Positions 33,573 to 41,514 of a stretch of DNA of 64,000 bases are shown one piece after another (positions within the stretch are counted from its first letter, which is position 1; every line of letters begins with the position of its first letter). Source of the stretch: Alphaproteobacteria bacterium (GTDB lineage Bacteria > Pseudomonadota > Alphaproteobacteria > Rhodobacterales > Rhodobacteraceae); NCBI GenBank assembly GCA_030428355.1, contig JAUIBL010000022.1, forward strand, positions 1-64,000, in the 5' to 3' direction. The notes under the pieces are model-generated. The model worked only from the letters and a program-made list of their open reading frames with translations. It searched no databases and was not told the DNA's origin. The position numbers and the translations under genes were made by a program.

Positions 33573-34727
33573 ATGACCATCGTGCCGATCACCTCACCCG
33601 ACCTCGACGCGGTGGAGGTTTCGTGGTTCGCGGCGCTGTGTTCGGATGACTACGAATTCCTCGGCGTGCCTGACGGAAAACTGCGCTCCAGCTTTGCGCA
33701 TTGCTCCTCCATCGTGAAAGAGGCCGAGGCGCAGGGCTTCCGCAACATCCTTTGCCCGTCGTCTTATCAGGTTGGACAGGACACGTTGTCCTTTGTCGCC
33801 GGCTGCGCGCCGATCACCGAGAAGATCAACATGCTGGCCGCCGTGCGCTGCGGCGAGATGCAACCGATCATGCTGGCCCGCACGATTGCCACGCTCGACC
33901 ACATGCTCGAAGGGCGGTTGACGGTGAACATCATCTCCTCGGACTTCCCGGGCGAGAAGGAAGACAGCAAGCTCCGCTACCAGCGGTCGCGCGAGGTGGT
34001 GGAGATCCTCAAGCAGGCCTGGACGCAGGGCGAGATCACCTACAAGGGCGATGTCTACAATTTCGAAGGGCTGACCACCGATCCGGCGGTGCCGTATCAG
34101 ACAGGTGGCCCGCTCCTCTATTTCGGCGGCTATTCCCCCGACGCACTGGAACTCTGTGGCCAGCATTGCGATGTCTACCTCATGTGGCCCGAGCCGAAAG
34201 AGGCGCTGGCCCAGCGGATGAAAGACGTGAACGCGGTGGCCGAACGCTATGGACGCACGCTGGATTACGGTCTGCGCGTGCATGTCATCGTCCGCGACAC
34301 CGAGGCCGAAGCGCGCGAATACGCGCAGCACATCGTGAGCAAGCTGGACGACGAACAGGGCAGGACGATCCGCGAACGGGCACTGGACGCGACCTCGCTT
34401 GGCGTGTCGCATCAGGCCAAGAACCGCGAACTGGCGGATATGGAAGGCTTTGTGGAGCCGCATCTCTGGACCGGTGTGGGCCGGGCGCGGTCGGGCTGTG
34501 GTGCGGCGCTGGTGGGGTCCACCGATCAGGTGCTGAGCGAATTGGAGCAGTACCAGAAGATGGGCATCCGCGCCTTCATCCTGTCGGGCTATCCGCATCT
34601 GGACGAATGCCGCCATTTCGGCAGCCGGGTCTTGCCGCAACTGAAGACCGTGCAACTGAACCATGCCTACGGCCGTGTGCCCGCGGGCACGCCGATGACG
34701 CCTCTGGGCGCCGGGGAGCGTCGCTGA
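33573..34727 (+). CDS. smoC: LLM-class flavin-dependent monooxygenase, probable sulfoquinovose monooxygenase (SmoC-like)
   Basis: The 384-residue enzyme belongs to the SsuD branch of the bacterial luciferase-like family (FAHCSSIVKEAEAQGFRNILCPSS, LTVNIISSDFPGEKEDSKLRYQRSREVVEIL, then RARSGCGAALVGSTDQV). SsuD-type enzymes use FMNH2 and O2 to cleave C-S bonds of sulfonates, releasing sulfite. In the sulfo-SMO pathway SmoC turns sulfoquinovose into 6-oxo-glucose. The following aldo/keto reductase and flavin reductase are exactly the other two pathway enzymes, which makes this assignment stronger than the generic alkanesulfonate monooxygenase label. The start follows CCGGAG. Confidence 0.82.
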   Translation: MTIVPITSPDLDAVEVSWFAALCSDDYEFLGVPDGKLRSSFAHCSSIVKEAEAQGFRNILCPSSYQVGQDTLSFVAGCAPITEKINMLAAVRCGEMQPIMLARTIATLDHMLEGRLTVNIISSDFPGEKEDSKLRYQRSREVVEILKQAWTQGEITYKGDVYNFEGLTTDPAVPYQTGGPLLYFGGYSPDALELCGQHCDVYLMWPEPKEALAQRMKDVNAVAERYGRTLDYGLRVHVIVRDTEAEAREYAQHIVSKLDDEQGRTIRERALDATSLGVSHQAKNRELADMEGFVEPHLWTGVGRARSGCGAALVGSTDQVLSELEQYQKMGIRAFILSGYPHLDECRHFGSRVLPQLKTVQLNHAYGRVPAGTPMTPLGAGERR

Positions 34728-34744
34728 TGCCGCTGCACGGTTTA

Positions 34745-34789
34745 CCAGAATTTTATGGAGCGCGTTTAGATTCTTCTACGAAGAATCTA
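34745..34789. repeat. Dispersed palindromic intergenic element, copy 2
   Basis: CCAGAATTTTATGG (34745-34758) is followed by an inverted repeat, TAGATTCTTC (34767-34776) with GAAGAATCTA (34780-34789). Block and spacing match the copy at 11582-11626, while the palindrome arms differ by paired changes. It sits inside the operon between the monooxygenase and the aldo/keto reductase, so it is transcribed. A 54-codon frame (34727-34891) crosses it, starts at the preceding stop (TGATG) and ends at the next gene; this is probably fortuitous. Confidence 0.75.
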
Positions 34790-34893
34790 GCCACAAGGCG
34801 CAAATCAAACCGCAAAGCAAATGCGTCCCAAGCAACGGCGCGCGGCATGTCTCAGCTCCACAAACCGAAAACTACGAACGCACAAGGATGACC

Positions 34894-35781
34894 ATGGACC
34901 GCGTAAAACTCAACGACGCCCTTGAAATGAGCCGCCTTGTCTATGGAATGTGGCGGCTGGGTGACGATGCCGACACCAGCGTGGACCACATCCGCAACAA
35001 GATCAGCGCCTGCCTCGATCAGGGTATCACCACAATGGATCAGGCGGATATCTATGGTGGCTACGAGGCCGAGGAAATACTGGGCACCGCGCTCACCCCC
35101 GAGCTGCGCAACCGGATCGAGATCGTCACCAAATGCGATATCGTGGCCCCGGTGGGGCGCTATTCAAACGCACGGGTCAAATACTACGACACGTCACGCG
35201 CGCACATCCTGTCTTCAGTCGACCATTCGCTGCGGCTGATGAAGATCGACCATATCGACCTTCTGCTGATCCACCGCCCCGACCCGCTGATGGATGCCTG
35301 CGAAACCGGAGCGGCGCTGGACGAGGTTGTGGCAAGCGGCAAGGTCCGCGCGGTTGGCGTGTCGAACTTCCGTCCCTGGGATTGGGAGCTGTTGCAGGCG
35401 TCAATGAAGACCCCGCTCGTCACCAATCAGATCGAGATCAGCCTGTTGCATCACGCGCCCTTCACCAATGGCGACATCGCGTTCCACCAGAAGAACGGCC
35501 AGCCGCCGATGGCGTGGTCGCCGCTGGGGGGCGGTGCGCTTTTCGAACAGCACAACGCGGCGCTGCGCACCGCGCTCAAGACCATCGGCGATGATCACGG
35601 TGTCGATGAAGCGGCCGTGGCGGTCGCTTGGCTCTTGGCGCATCCGGCGCGCATTCTACCTGTCCTCGGCACCAACAATCTGGACCGCATCGCCCGCATC
35701 GGCGATGCTGCGAAGATACAGATCGACCGGGAGACATGGTTTGACCTTTACACCCACGCCCTTGGCCATGAAGTGGCCTGA
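34894..35781 (+). CDS. smoB: Aldo/keto reductase, probable 6-oxo-glucose reductase (SmoB-like)
   Basis: The 295-residue TIM-barrel reductase has the aldo/keto reductase tetrad at D49, Y54, K80 and H127 (MDQADIYGGY, IVTKCDI, LLIHRPDP) and the C-terminal cofactor region GTNNLDRIARIGDA, where phosphate-binding residues of NADPH usually lie. It resembles the YdhF subgroup. In the sulfo-SMO pathway SmoB reduces 6-oxo-glucose to glucose with NADPH. The ATG at this position has AAGG at 7 bases; another ATG two codons upstream is possible. It is flanked by the monooxygenase and flavin reductase genes. Confidence 0.82.
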   Translation: MDRVKLNDALEMSRLVYGMWRLGDDADTSVDHIRNKISACLDQGITTMDQADIYGGYEAEEILGTALTPELRNRIEIVTKCDIVAPVGRYSNARVKYYDTSRAHILSSVDHSLRLMKIDHIDLLLIHRPDPLMDACETGAALDEVVASGKVRAVGVSNFRPWDWELLQASMKTPLVTNQIEISLLHHAPFTNGDIAFHQKNGQPPMAWSPLGGGALFEQHNAALRTALKTIGDDHGVDEAAVAVAWLLAHPARILPVLGTNNLDRIARIGDAAKIQIDRETWFDLYTHALGHEVA

Positions 35782-35789
35782 GACACGCG

Positions 35790-36296
35790 ATGAACGCCTT
35801 GACGCATAGCTTCGATCCCGCACAGGACAACAGCCGCGACTTTCGCGATGCGCTTGGCCGTTTCGGAACCGGGGTCACGATCGTCACCTGCGATGCGGGC
35901 GACGGGCCTCTGGGCATCACCGCCAACAGCTTTGCCAGCGTGTCGCTTGACCCGCCGCTGGTGCTGTGGTCGCCGGCGAAATCGTCAAGCCGCTATCCCT
36001 TCTTCATGGCGGCCGATCATTTTGCGATCCACGTCGTAGGGGCAGAGCAGGCCGGGCTGTGCACCGCCTTTGCCCGCAACGGCAACGCGTTCGATCAGTG
36101 CGACTGGGACACAGGCGACAAGGGCGTGCCGCTGCTTCACGGCTGTCTGAGCCGGTTCGAATGCACCAAGGTGGCCGAGCATGACGGCGGCGATCATTCC
36201 ATCGTCGTCGCGCGTGTGCGCCGGGTGACCACGCGGGCAGGAGACCCGCTTCTGTTTTTCAGCGGACGCTACGGAGGATTTACCGAAGCGACATAA
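35790..36296 (+). CDS. smoA: Flavin reductase, probable SmoA-like FMN reductase
   Basis: The 168-residue protein has the split-barrel flavin reductase fold (DIM6/NTAB family): RDALGRFGTGVTIVTCDAG, GITANSFASVSLDPPLVLWSPAKSS and the terminal LLFFSGRYGGF. These enzymes reduce FMN with NAD(P)H and hand FMNH2 to a two-component monooxygenase. The partner is evidently the LLM monooxygenase two genes upstream. It begins 8 bases after the aldo/keto reductase stop. Confidence 0.85.
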   Translation: MNALTHSFDPAQDNSRDFRDALGRFGTGVTIVTCDAGDGPLGITANSFASVSLDPPLVLWSPAKSSSRYPFFMAADHFAIHVVGAEQAGLCTAFARNGNAFDQCDWDTGDKGVPLLHGCLSRFECTKVAEHDGGDHSIVVARVRRVTTRAGDPLLFFSGRYGGFTEAT

Positions 36297-36365
36297 ACCG
36301 CCCCGAGAAAACACAAAAAACGGGGCCACCGGCGGGAGACCGGTGTGGGACTGGGAGGAGGCCTG

Positions 36366-36944
36366 ATGGCCATTTTGCTTTGGCTCTTGAAGCCATTGGA
36401 AGCCATGCTCGACATCGTTCTGCGGGTCGGTCGCTGGATTGCGGTGGTCGCCATTGGGATGATGGTCTGCGCCATTCTCCTGCAGGTCTTTTGTCGGTAT
36501 GTCCTCGGCAACGCCCTGCCCTGGCCCGAGGAAGCGGCCATCTTCCTGATGCTCTGGATGACCGCCGTCATCGCGCCCTCGGCCTACAGGCGGGGTGGCT
36601 TTGTCGCGCTGGAGTTCCTGTCCTCGGCGCTGCCCCAACGCGGCGCGGCTGTGCTGGCGCTGGTTCTACTGCTGATCTCGGGCATGGTGCTTTATATCGG
36701 CGCACAGATGGGGCTGACCGAAATGAGCGGCCTGGCCGGCAAGTTCAAAAGCGCCTCTCTCAAATATCCCACGCTGGAGGGTTGGGAAAAGATGCCGAAC
36801 TCCTGGCAGATTGCGTCGCTGGTGACCGGGCTGTGGCTGCTCTTCATCGTCAACATCGAATTGATCCTGCGCAACCTCATCACTCTGGCCGGAGGGGGCG
36901 ACCGGTTGCGCTCGCCTCTCGATGCCGAGCTGACGGTGGAGTGA
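36366..36944 (+). CDS. dctQ: TRAP transporter small permease (DctQ type)
   Basis: The 192-residue inner-membrane protein has four transmembrane helices and the DctQ signature around VFCRYVLGNALPWPEEAAIFLMLWM. It pairs with the large DctM subunit to form a Na+-driven importer served by a periplasmic binding protein. The ATG is preceded by GGAGGAGG. Gene order Q-M-P is contiguous with the monooxygenase genes, so the transporter probably brings in the sulfonated sugar or its glycoside. Confidence 0.92.
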   Translation: MAILLWLLKPLEAMLDIVLRVGRWIAVVAIGMMVCAILLQVFCRYVLGNALPWPEEAAIFLMLWMTAVIAPSAYRRGGFVALEFLSSALPQRGAAVLALVLLLISGMVLYIGAQMGLTEMSGLAGKFKSASLKYPTLEGWEKMPNSWQIASLVTGLWLLFIVNIELILRNLITLAGGGDRLRSPLDAELTVE

Positions 36945-36948
36945 TCCC

Positions 36949-38238
36949 ATGCTGGTCTGGTTCCTGCCTCTCTTCCTGCTGTTCCTGATGATCGGCCTGC
37001 CGGTGTTCTTCGGCATGCTCGCGGCCCCCGGCATTCTGCTCTGGCTTAATGGTCAGGACCGCGATCTGATCCTGCTCTATCGCAACGTCTATAACGGCAT
37101 GGCGTCTTTTCCGCTGATGGCGATCCCGTTCTTCATGCTGGCGGGCGAGCTGATGAACCGCGGCGGCATCACCATGCGGCTGGTCGAATTCAGCCAGGCG
37201 ATGATGGGCCATTTCCGCGGCGGTCTGGCGCATGTGAACGTGCTCAGCTCGATGCTGTTTGCGGGTCTGTCCGGATCTGCCGTAGCGGACACCTCGGCGC
37301 TTGGGTCGATGCTGATCCCAGCGATGGAGAAAGAAGGCTATACCCGCAAATTCGCCGCCGCGATCACCGCCGCAAGTTCGGTGATCGGCCCGATCATCCC
37401 GCCCTCGGGCATCATGATCATCTACGCCTACGTCATGGGCGAATCCGTCGCGGCCCTGTTCCTTGCGGGCATCGTCCCGGGCATCCTTGTCGGTGTCGGC
37501 CTGATGATCATGGTCAAGTTCATGGCCGACAAATACGACTTCCCCGCCTCGCGCCAAAAGGCAAGCTGGGGCGAACGCGGCAATGCCTCGCTCAAGGCGT
37601 TCTTCCCGCTGATGACCCCGGTGATCATCCTGGGCGGCATCCTGGGCGGTGTCTTTACCCCGACCGAGGCCGCTGCCGTGGCTGTGGGCTATGCGATCAT
37701 CGTCGGCATGTTCATTCTGCGCACCCTGTCGATCCGCGATCTGCCGGATGTGTTCATGCGCGCCGCCATGACATCCGCCACGGTTCTTCTGCTCGTGGGG
37801 GCTGCGATGGCGTTCAAGACGGTGGTGTCGCTGTCACACACCCCCGAGATCTTGGCCGAATTCGTGCTGGGCCTGAGCCAGAACCCGTTGATCCTGCTCT
37901 TCCTGATCAACCTGCTTCTGTTCGTCGTGGGCATGTTCCTCGATGCAGGTCCGGCGATCATCATCCTCGGGCCGATCCTCGGGCCGATCTTCGTCGATCT
38001 GGGGGTCGATCCGATCCATTTCGCGATCATCATGTCCGTCAACCTGACAGTGGGTCTGGCCACACCGCCGATGGGACTCGTTCTTTTCGTCGCCTCAAGC
38101 GTGTCCGGCGAACGGGTCGAGACCATCTCCAAGGCGATCCTGCCGTTCCTTTTCATCGAAATCGTGGTGATCTTCCTGATCACCTTCATCCCGGAAATCT
38201 CCATGACCATTCCGCGCCTGACCGGGTTCGCGGACTGA
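36949..38238 (+). CDS. dctM: TRAP transporter large permease (DctM type)
   Basis: The 429-residue protein is a 12-13-helix membrane subunit of the ion-transporter superfamily, with the conserved FAGLSGSAVADTSALGSMLIPAMEKEGY, SVIGPIIPPSGIMIIYAY and GLATPPMGLVLFVASSVSG segments. It forms the elevator-type transport path with DctQ. It starts 4 bases after the dctQ stop. Confidence 0.96.
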   Translation: MLVWFLPLFLLFLMIGLPVFFGMLAAPGILLWLNGQDRDLILLYRNVYNGMASFPLMAIPFFMLAGELMNRGGITMRLVEFSQAMMGHFRGGLAHVNVLSSMLFAGLSGSAVADTSALGSMLIPAMEKEGYTRKFAAAITAASSVIGPIIPPSGIMIIYAYVMGESVAALFLAGIVPGILVGVGLMIMVKFMADKYDFPASRQKASWGERGNASLKAFFPLMTPVIILGGILGGVFTPTEAAAVAVGYAIIVGMFILRTLSIRDLPDVFMRAAMTSATVLLLVGAAMAFKTVVSLSHTPEILAEFVLGLSQNPLILLFLINLLLFVVGMFLDAGPAIIILGPILGPIFVDLGVDPIHFAIIMSVNLTVGLATPPMGLVLFVASSVSGERVETISKAILPFLFIEIVVIFLITFIPEISMTIPRLTGFAD

Positions 38239-38296
38239 CATCTGCGGGTCACACGGCCCGTGTAACCGACCACGAGAAAGCAACAGGGAGTACACC

Positions 38297-39355
38297 ATGC
38301 TCAAAGGTCTTACAAAAGTGGCACTGACGGCGGCCTTGCTCGCCGGAAGCGCAATGACAGCGGCGGCACAGGATTTCACCATCCGCGCCACGGCCAACTC
38401 GAACGAAAACGACGAGGATTATGACGGCCTCGTGGTCTTCAAGAACCATGTCGAGAACGCTTCGAACGGCCGCATCGCGGTGGAGCTGTTCATCGGCACG
38501 CAGCTTTGCTCGGGCGGTGCGGAATGTCTGCAGGGTGTGTCCGACGGCTCCATCGACGTCTTCGTGACAACCTCGGGCGGTGCGGCGGGCATCTTCCCCT
38601 ACGTTCAGGTGCTCGACCTGCCCTACCTGATGTCGGATGACCGCGTGGCAGAGCACGTGCTGTCGGGCGATTTCACCCGCACCATGCGCAACATGGCGCT
38701 TGAGGATTCGGGCGACACGATCCGCATCATGACCATCGGCAACACCGGCGGCTGGCGTAACTTTGCCAACACGCAGCGCCGCATCACCAAGCCCGAGGAT
38801 CTGGCCGGTCTCAAGATCCGCACCGTCGTCGCCGACCTGCCGCAGGAGCTGGTCAAGGTGCTGGGTGCCGCCCCGACCCCGATCAGCTGGCCGGAACTCT
38901 TCACCTCGATCCAGACCGGTGTGGTGGACGGCTCCAAGAACGGCATCACCGACATCATGGGGATGAAGTTCCCGGATGCGGGTCTGCAATACCTGACGCT
39001 CGACGGCCACGCCTATATGGGCGCCATCTGGGTGATGAACAACGCCAAGTTCATGGACATGCCCGAAGACCTGCGCCGCGTCGTGGTCGACGGCTTTGCA
39101 GCACTCCAGCAGGCGACCTTCGCCTCGCCCAAGCGCAAGTCGATCCAGGCCTACGAGGAATTCGTCGCGGGTGGCGGTGATCTCTACGTGCCGACGCCGG
39201 AGGAAAAGGAAGCCTTCCGCGAGGCAGCCGCCCCGGTCTTTGACTGGTTCCAGGAAAACGTCGACGGCGGTCCGGAAATCTTCGAGGCGCTGATGAAAGC
39301 CGTGGCTGAAGCCGAGGCCGATCTGGCGGCAGAATACGAAGCTGACCTGAACTGA
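38297..39355 (+). CDS. dctP: TRAP transporter substrate-binding protein (DctP type)
   Basis: The 352-residue periplasmic protein has a Sec signal peptide (cleavage after AAAQ or TAAA near residue 24) and the DctP fold with the ligand-arginine region DLAGLKIRTVVADLPQELVKVLGAAPTPISWPELFTSIQTGVVDG. In most TRAP proteins an Arg in this IR motif binds the carboxylate of the ligand; a sulfonate could be held in the same way. It is the last gene of the operon and has a terminator. Ligand identity is inferred from the neighbours only. Confidence 0.93.
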   Translation: MLKGLTKVALTAALLAGSAMTAAAQDFTIRATANSNENDEDYDGLVVFKNHVENASNGRIAVELFIGTQLCSGGAECLQGVSDGSIDVFVTTSGGAAGIFPYVQVLDLPYLMSDDRVAEHVLSGDFTRTMRNMALEDSGDTIRIMTIGNTGGWRNFANTQRRITKPEDLAGLKIRTVVADLPQELVKVLGAAPTPISWPELFTSIQTGVVDGSKNGITDIMGMKFPDAGLQYLTLDGHAYMGAIWVMNNAKFMDMPEDLRRVVVDGFAALQQATFASPKRKSIQAYEEFVAGGGDLYVPTPEEKEAFREAAAPVFDWFQENVDGGPEIFEALMKAVAEAEADLAAEYEADLN

Positions 39356-39377
39356 TCAGGTTCGGATAGCGCGATGG

Positions 39378-39405
39378 GGCCTCGGAGGACACTCCGGGGC
39401 CTTTT
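39378..39405 (+). terminator. Rho-independent terminator after dctP
   Basis: GGCCTCGGAG (39378-39387) pairs with CTCCGGGGCC (39392-39401) with one wobble around a 4-base loop, followed by TTTT. Confidence 0.88.
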
Positions 39406-39426
39406 CATGTGCCGGAACAGGGTATC

Positions 39427-39539
39427 GTCATCCTCGGGCCTGACCCGAGGAACTGTGTTGCACATCTTGCCGTCATCCTCGGGCTTGACCCGAGGATCTC
39501 CGGGTCCTGAGGTCCTCGGGTCAAGCCCGAGGATGACGG
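39427..39539. repeat. Palindromic repeats, with a perfect 27-bp inverted pair
   Basis: The core TCATCCTCGGGC-TTGACCCGAGGA occurs three times: once at 39427-39450 (with CC for CT), once at 39470-39496, and inverted at 39513-39539. The last two are perfect 27-bp inverted repeats with a 16-base loop. Each arm also folds on itself (CCTCGGG with CCCGAGG). This is a typical alphaproteobacterial extragenic palindrome cluster. Confidence 0.85.
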
Positions 39540-39933
39540 TGTAAACGAGAAGAAGCGGCGCCGCCCCGTTGGGCCTGACGGTTCTCTCAACATCCCCGAT
39601 TCAACGGGCGACCTGTACTTGGGGGAGACCCAAGCCTGTACGGAAACCGGTCTCTCATGGTCAGCCTTCCGGCGTGTGAGAGGGTGTCAGTTGTCGTCCA
39701 CGCGGCCTGGGAGTGACCCTACCCGCTCGATGCGCATCGTGGGCGGGGGTATGGGGGAAGGTTGGTTAACGGGGCGGAAATGGGGCGTGCGGTGAAAACG
39801 AGACTATTCCACTTGCGACATGGCAGTCGGTTGTCACACTCTTGTTGGCCATACTTTCGCATTCTCGAATAACAAGCGTCTATGCCGACATGCCACAACA
39901 TGGTATGGTAGCTCATTAAAAGAGGAATTTGAG

Positions 39934-40413
39934 ATGCGTTATCATTTTTCAACGCTTGTATTATCTCTGACTCTCGGAGCAACAAGCCCAGTCGCGACGT
40001 CTGCTTTGGCTGACGAGGTGCCCGACCCTATCGCTGTGATGACCGAACTGACGGAAGTTGTCTGCATAGCTCCACAGAACACCGGGAGTTATTCAGAAAC
40101 CCTTGTTCGCGCCGATGCAGAAGTCGAGGTTGCAAAAATATTGAAGTCACTCGTCGGAGCGGGCGCTTCCGCCGAATTCCTCGACAAACAAATCAGCTAC
40201 GTAAACGCGCTACGCGATGGTGAACTGGCCAATCAGATCCAGTCGGCCCAAGACTGCCGACTTATGGTCTTCAACCATTACAGCCCGTTGGTGCAAGATT
40301 GGATTAAGCAAGGAATGCAGGGATCAAACGACGGCTCTGTTTCGGTGACTGGAGATTGTAATGCGACAACGGTCGATGCCTCAGGCAACACAGTTACCGT
40401 GGCTTGTAACTAA
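39934..40413 (+). CDS. Secreted protein of unknown function with C-terminal Cys motif
   Basis: The 159-residue protein has a Sec signal peptide (cleavage near SALA, residue 26). The mature part has scattered Cys and ends in a motif at residues 138-158: VTGDCNAT, then NTVTV and a final Cys, with Cys142 and Cys158 16 residues apart. The next gene carries the same motif with identical spacing. AGAGGA precedes the ATG. The base composition of this gene pair is visibly A+T-richer than its neighbours, suggesting recent acquisition. I recognise no family. Confidence 0.75.
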   Translation: MRYHFSTLVLSLTLGATSPVATSALADEVPDPIAVMTELTEVVCIAPQNTGSYSETLVRADAEVEVAKILKSLVGAGASAEFLDKQISYVNALRDGELANQIQSAQDCRLMVFNHYSPLVQDWIKQGMQGSNDGSVSVTGDCNATTVDASGNTVTVACN

Positions 40414-40987
40414 GGCATCCGTTTGCGGACTTCTGTTCTGCGGGCTCGGTTCCATTGCCATAGCTCAAGATGCAACACCTTCGGTTGACGTAAAAGGCAA
40501 CTGCAACGCAACGATATCGGGGGGATCGTCGAATGTCGTGAACGTCTACTGCGGGTCCGCGGAAGATGTTCCGAACTCGGAGACGACATCTTCAAACACG
40601 CTTGTCATTCATGCGAATGGCCCAACCGTTCTTCTGTATCAACCAGACGGAATTGGTGGGTTCACGCCGTTTCAGTTTTACCCCGATGTCGTCAACTTCT
40701 CGGCAAGCACTTTTCGTCTCGAAATCGGTGATGATGTTTTTCGAAACGATTTCGTTGATCAATTTAGTTTTGGCAAAATCGAGAGCAAAGACAGCCTGAA
40801 GCCGTTTGAGATGAAGCTGCGCCTTCAATATTTCAATGGTATGGCAACAGAAGCGAATTGTGCCGGTTTTCTCAACATCGAATCTGACGCCGTCATTAGC
40901 CCCAAGATAAATGTGGTGGTCGACGCTATGACGGGGCAGACCTATGCACCGAATTGCTGGTTCGACGTGAGTTCTGCGACGGGATAA
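40361..40987 (+). CDS. Secreted protein of unknown function sharing the Cys motif
   Basis: The 208-residue protein has a signal-like hydrophobic segment (about residues 18-35, cleavage near AIAQDA) and then VKGNCNAT...NVVNVYC at residues 44-64, matching the C-terminal motif of the preceding protein with the same Cys spacing (Cys48, Cys64). The rest is beta-rich and acidic (FQFYPDVVNFSASTFRLEIGDD) with a Cys pair near the C-terminus. GGAG lies 6 bases before the ATG. The gene overlaps the previous one by 53 bases in another frame, within the motif-coding part. Function unknown. Confidence 0.72.
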   Translation: MRQRSMPQATQLPWLVTKASVCGLLFCGLGSIAIAQDATPSVDVKGNCNATISGGSSNVVNVYCGSAEDVPNSETTSSNTLVIHANGPTVLLYQPDGIGGFTPFQFYPDVVNFSASTFRLEIGDDVFRNDFVDQFSFGKIESKDSLKPFEMKLRLQYFNGMATEANCAGFLNIESDAVISPKINVVVDAMTGQTYAPNCWFDVSSATG

Positions 40988-41037
40988 GCAACCGCCACAC
41001 TCCTGCCACTTGCCCCTGCTAGAGCAATCCGCAACAC

Positions 41038-41514
41038 TTACCGAAACGGGTAGAGCCAGACCCTGTAGTCATCCACGAGCTGTTGCGCATGTTCGATCTG
41101 ATCCGGCGTCATTTTCTTGACCACCTCCTCGACCGAAATGGCCGCGTCGGGGTCTCCGCCGATGGTGCTGAGCTGGTACCAGAGGAACGCGCGGACGAGG
41201 TCCGGGGCGGGCAGGCCGAGGCCGGTTTCATAGTACCAGCCGACGCCCGATTGTGCGCCCGCATGGCCCTTCATGGCCGACCGCAGATACCAGTCGAAGG
41301 CGCGGACATAGTCCTGATCGACGCCCAGACCCAGCGCGTACATGACGCCGATCAGTTCCTCGGCCTCGGCATTGCCCGACCGCGCGGCGGGCCAGAGGCG
41401 GTCATAGGCCTCTTCAAAGCGGCCCTCTTCCATCAGGTCGCGCGCGTCTTCGATGTCGGCCAGCACCGGGGTCGCGAGCAGGGTGAGGGCAAACATCCAA
41501 TGGGTCAGCTTCAT
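41038..41514 (-). CDS. Secreted Sel1-repeat protein
   Basis: The 158-residue protein has a Sec signal (cleavage after VLA, near residue 19) and two or three Sel1/TPR-like helical repeats: ARSGNAEAEELIGVMYALGLGV, DYVRAFDWYLRSAMKGHAGAQSGVGWYYE and DLVRAFLWYQLS. Such solenoids mediate protein contacts in the periplasm. The start codon lies inside the 5' end of the divergent peroxidase gene. The partner is unknown. Confidence 0.85.
   Translation of the reverse strand: MKLTHWMFALTLLATPVLADIEDARDLMEEGRFEEAYDRLWPAARSGNAEAEELIGVMYALGLGVDQDYVRAFDWYLRSAMKGHAGAQSGVGWYYETGLGLPAPDLVRAFLWYQLSTIGGDPDAAISVEEVVKKMTPDQIEHAQQLVDDYRVWLYPFR

Larger units (their letters stand above)
39356..39933. other. 578-base gene-free stretch with terminator, repeats and several hairpins
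   Basis: No convincing gene is present. The left part holds the dctP terminator and three related palindromic repeats. From about 39605 to 39755 there are stacked small hairpins: CTTGGG/CCCAAG (39618-39634) flanked by two CCTGTAC copies, CTCTCA/TGAGAG (39652-39682), and CGATGCGCATCG (39728-39739). This could be a structured RNA, but I recognise no known family. The right part becomes A+T-rich toward the next gene, whose promoter must lie here. Confidence 0.6.

Noticed and set aside
33573-34727. Plain alkanesulfonate monooxygenase (ssuD) assignment
   Set aside because: SsuD fits the family, but the adjacent aldo/keto reductase, flavin reductase and sugar-type genes point to the sulfoquinovose version.
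34727-34891. 54-codon frame coupled to the SmoC-like gene stop
   Set aside because: It consists largely of the palindromic element and has no homology I recognise; overlap of start and stop with neighbours is probably chance. Mentioned in the repeat entry.
39605-39755. 6S RNA, SRP RNA or tmRNA
   Set aside because: None of the conserved sequence blocks of these RNAs is present.
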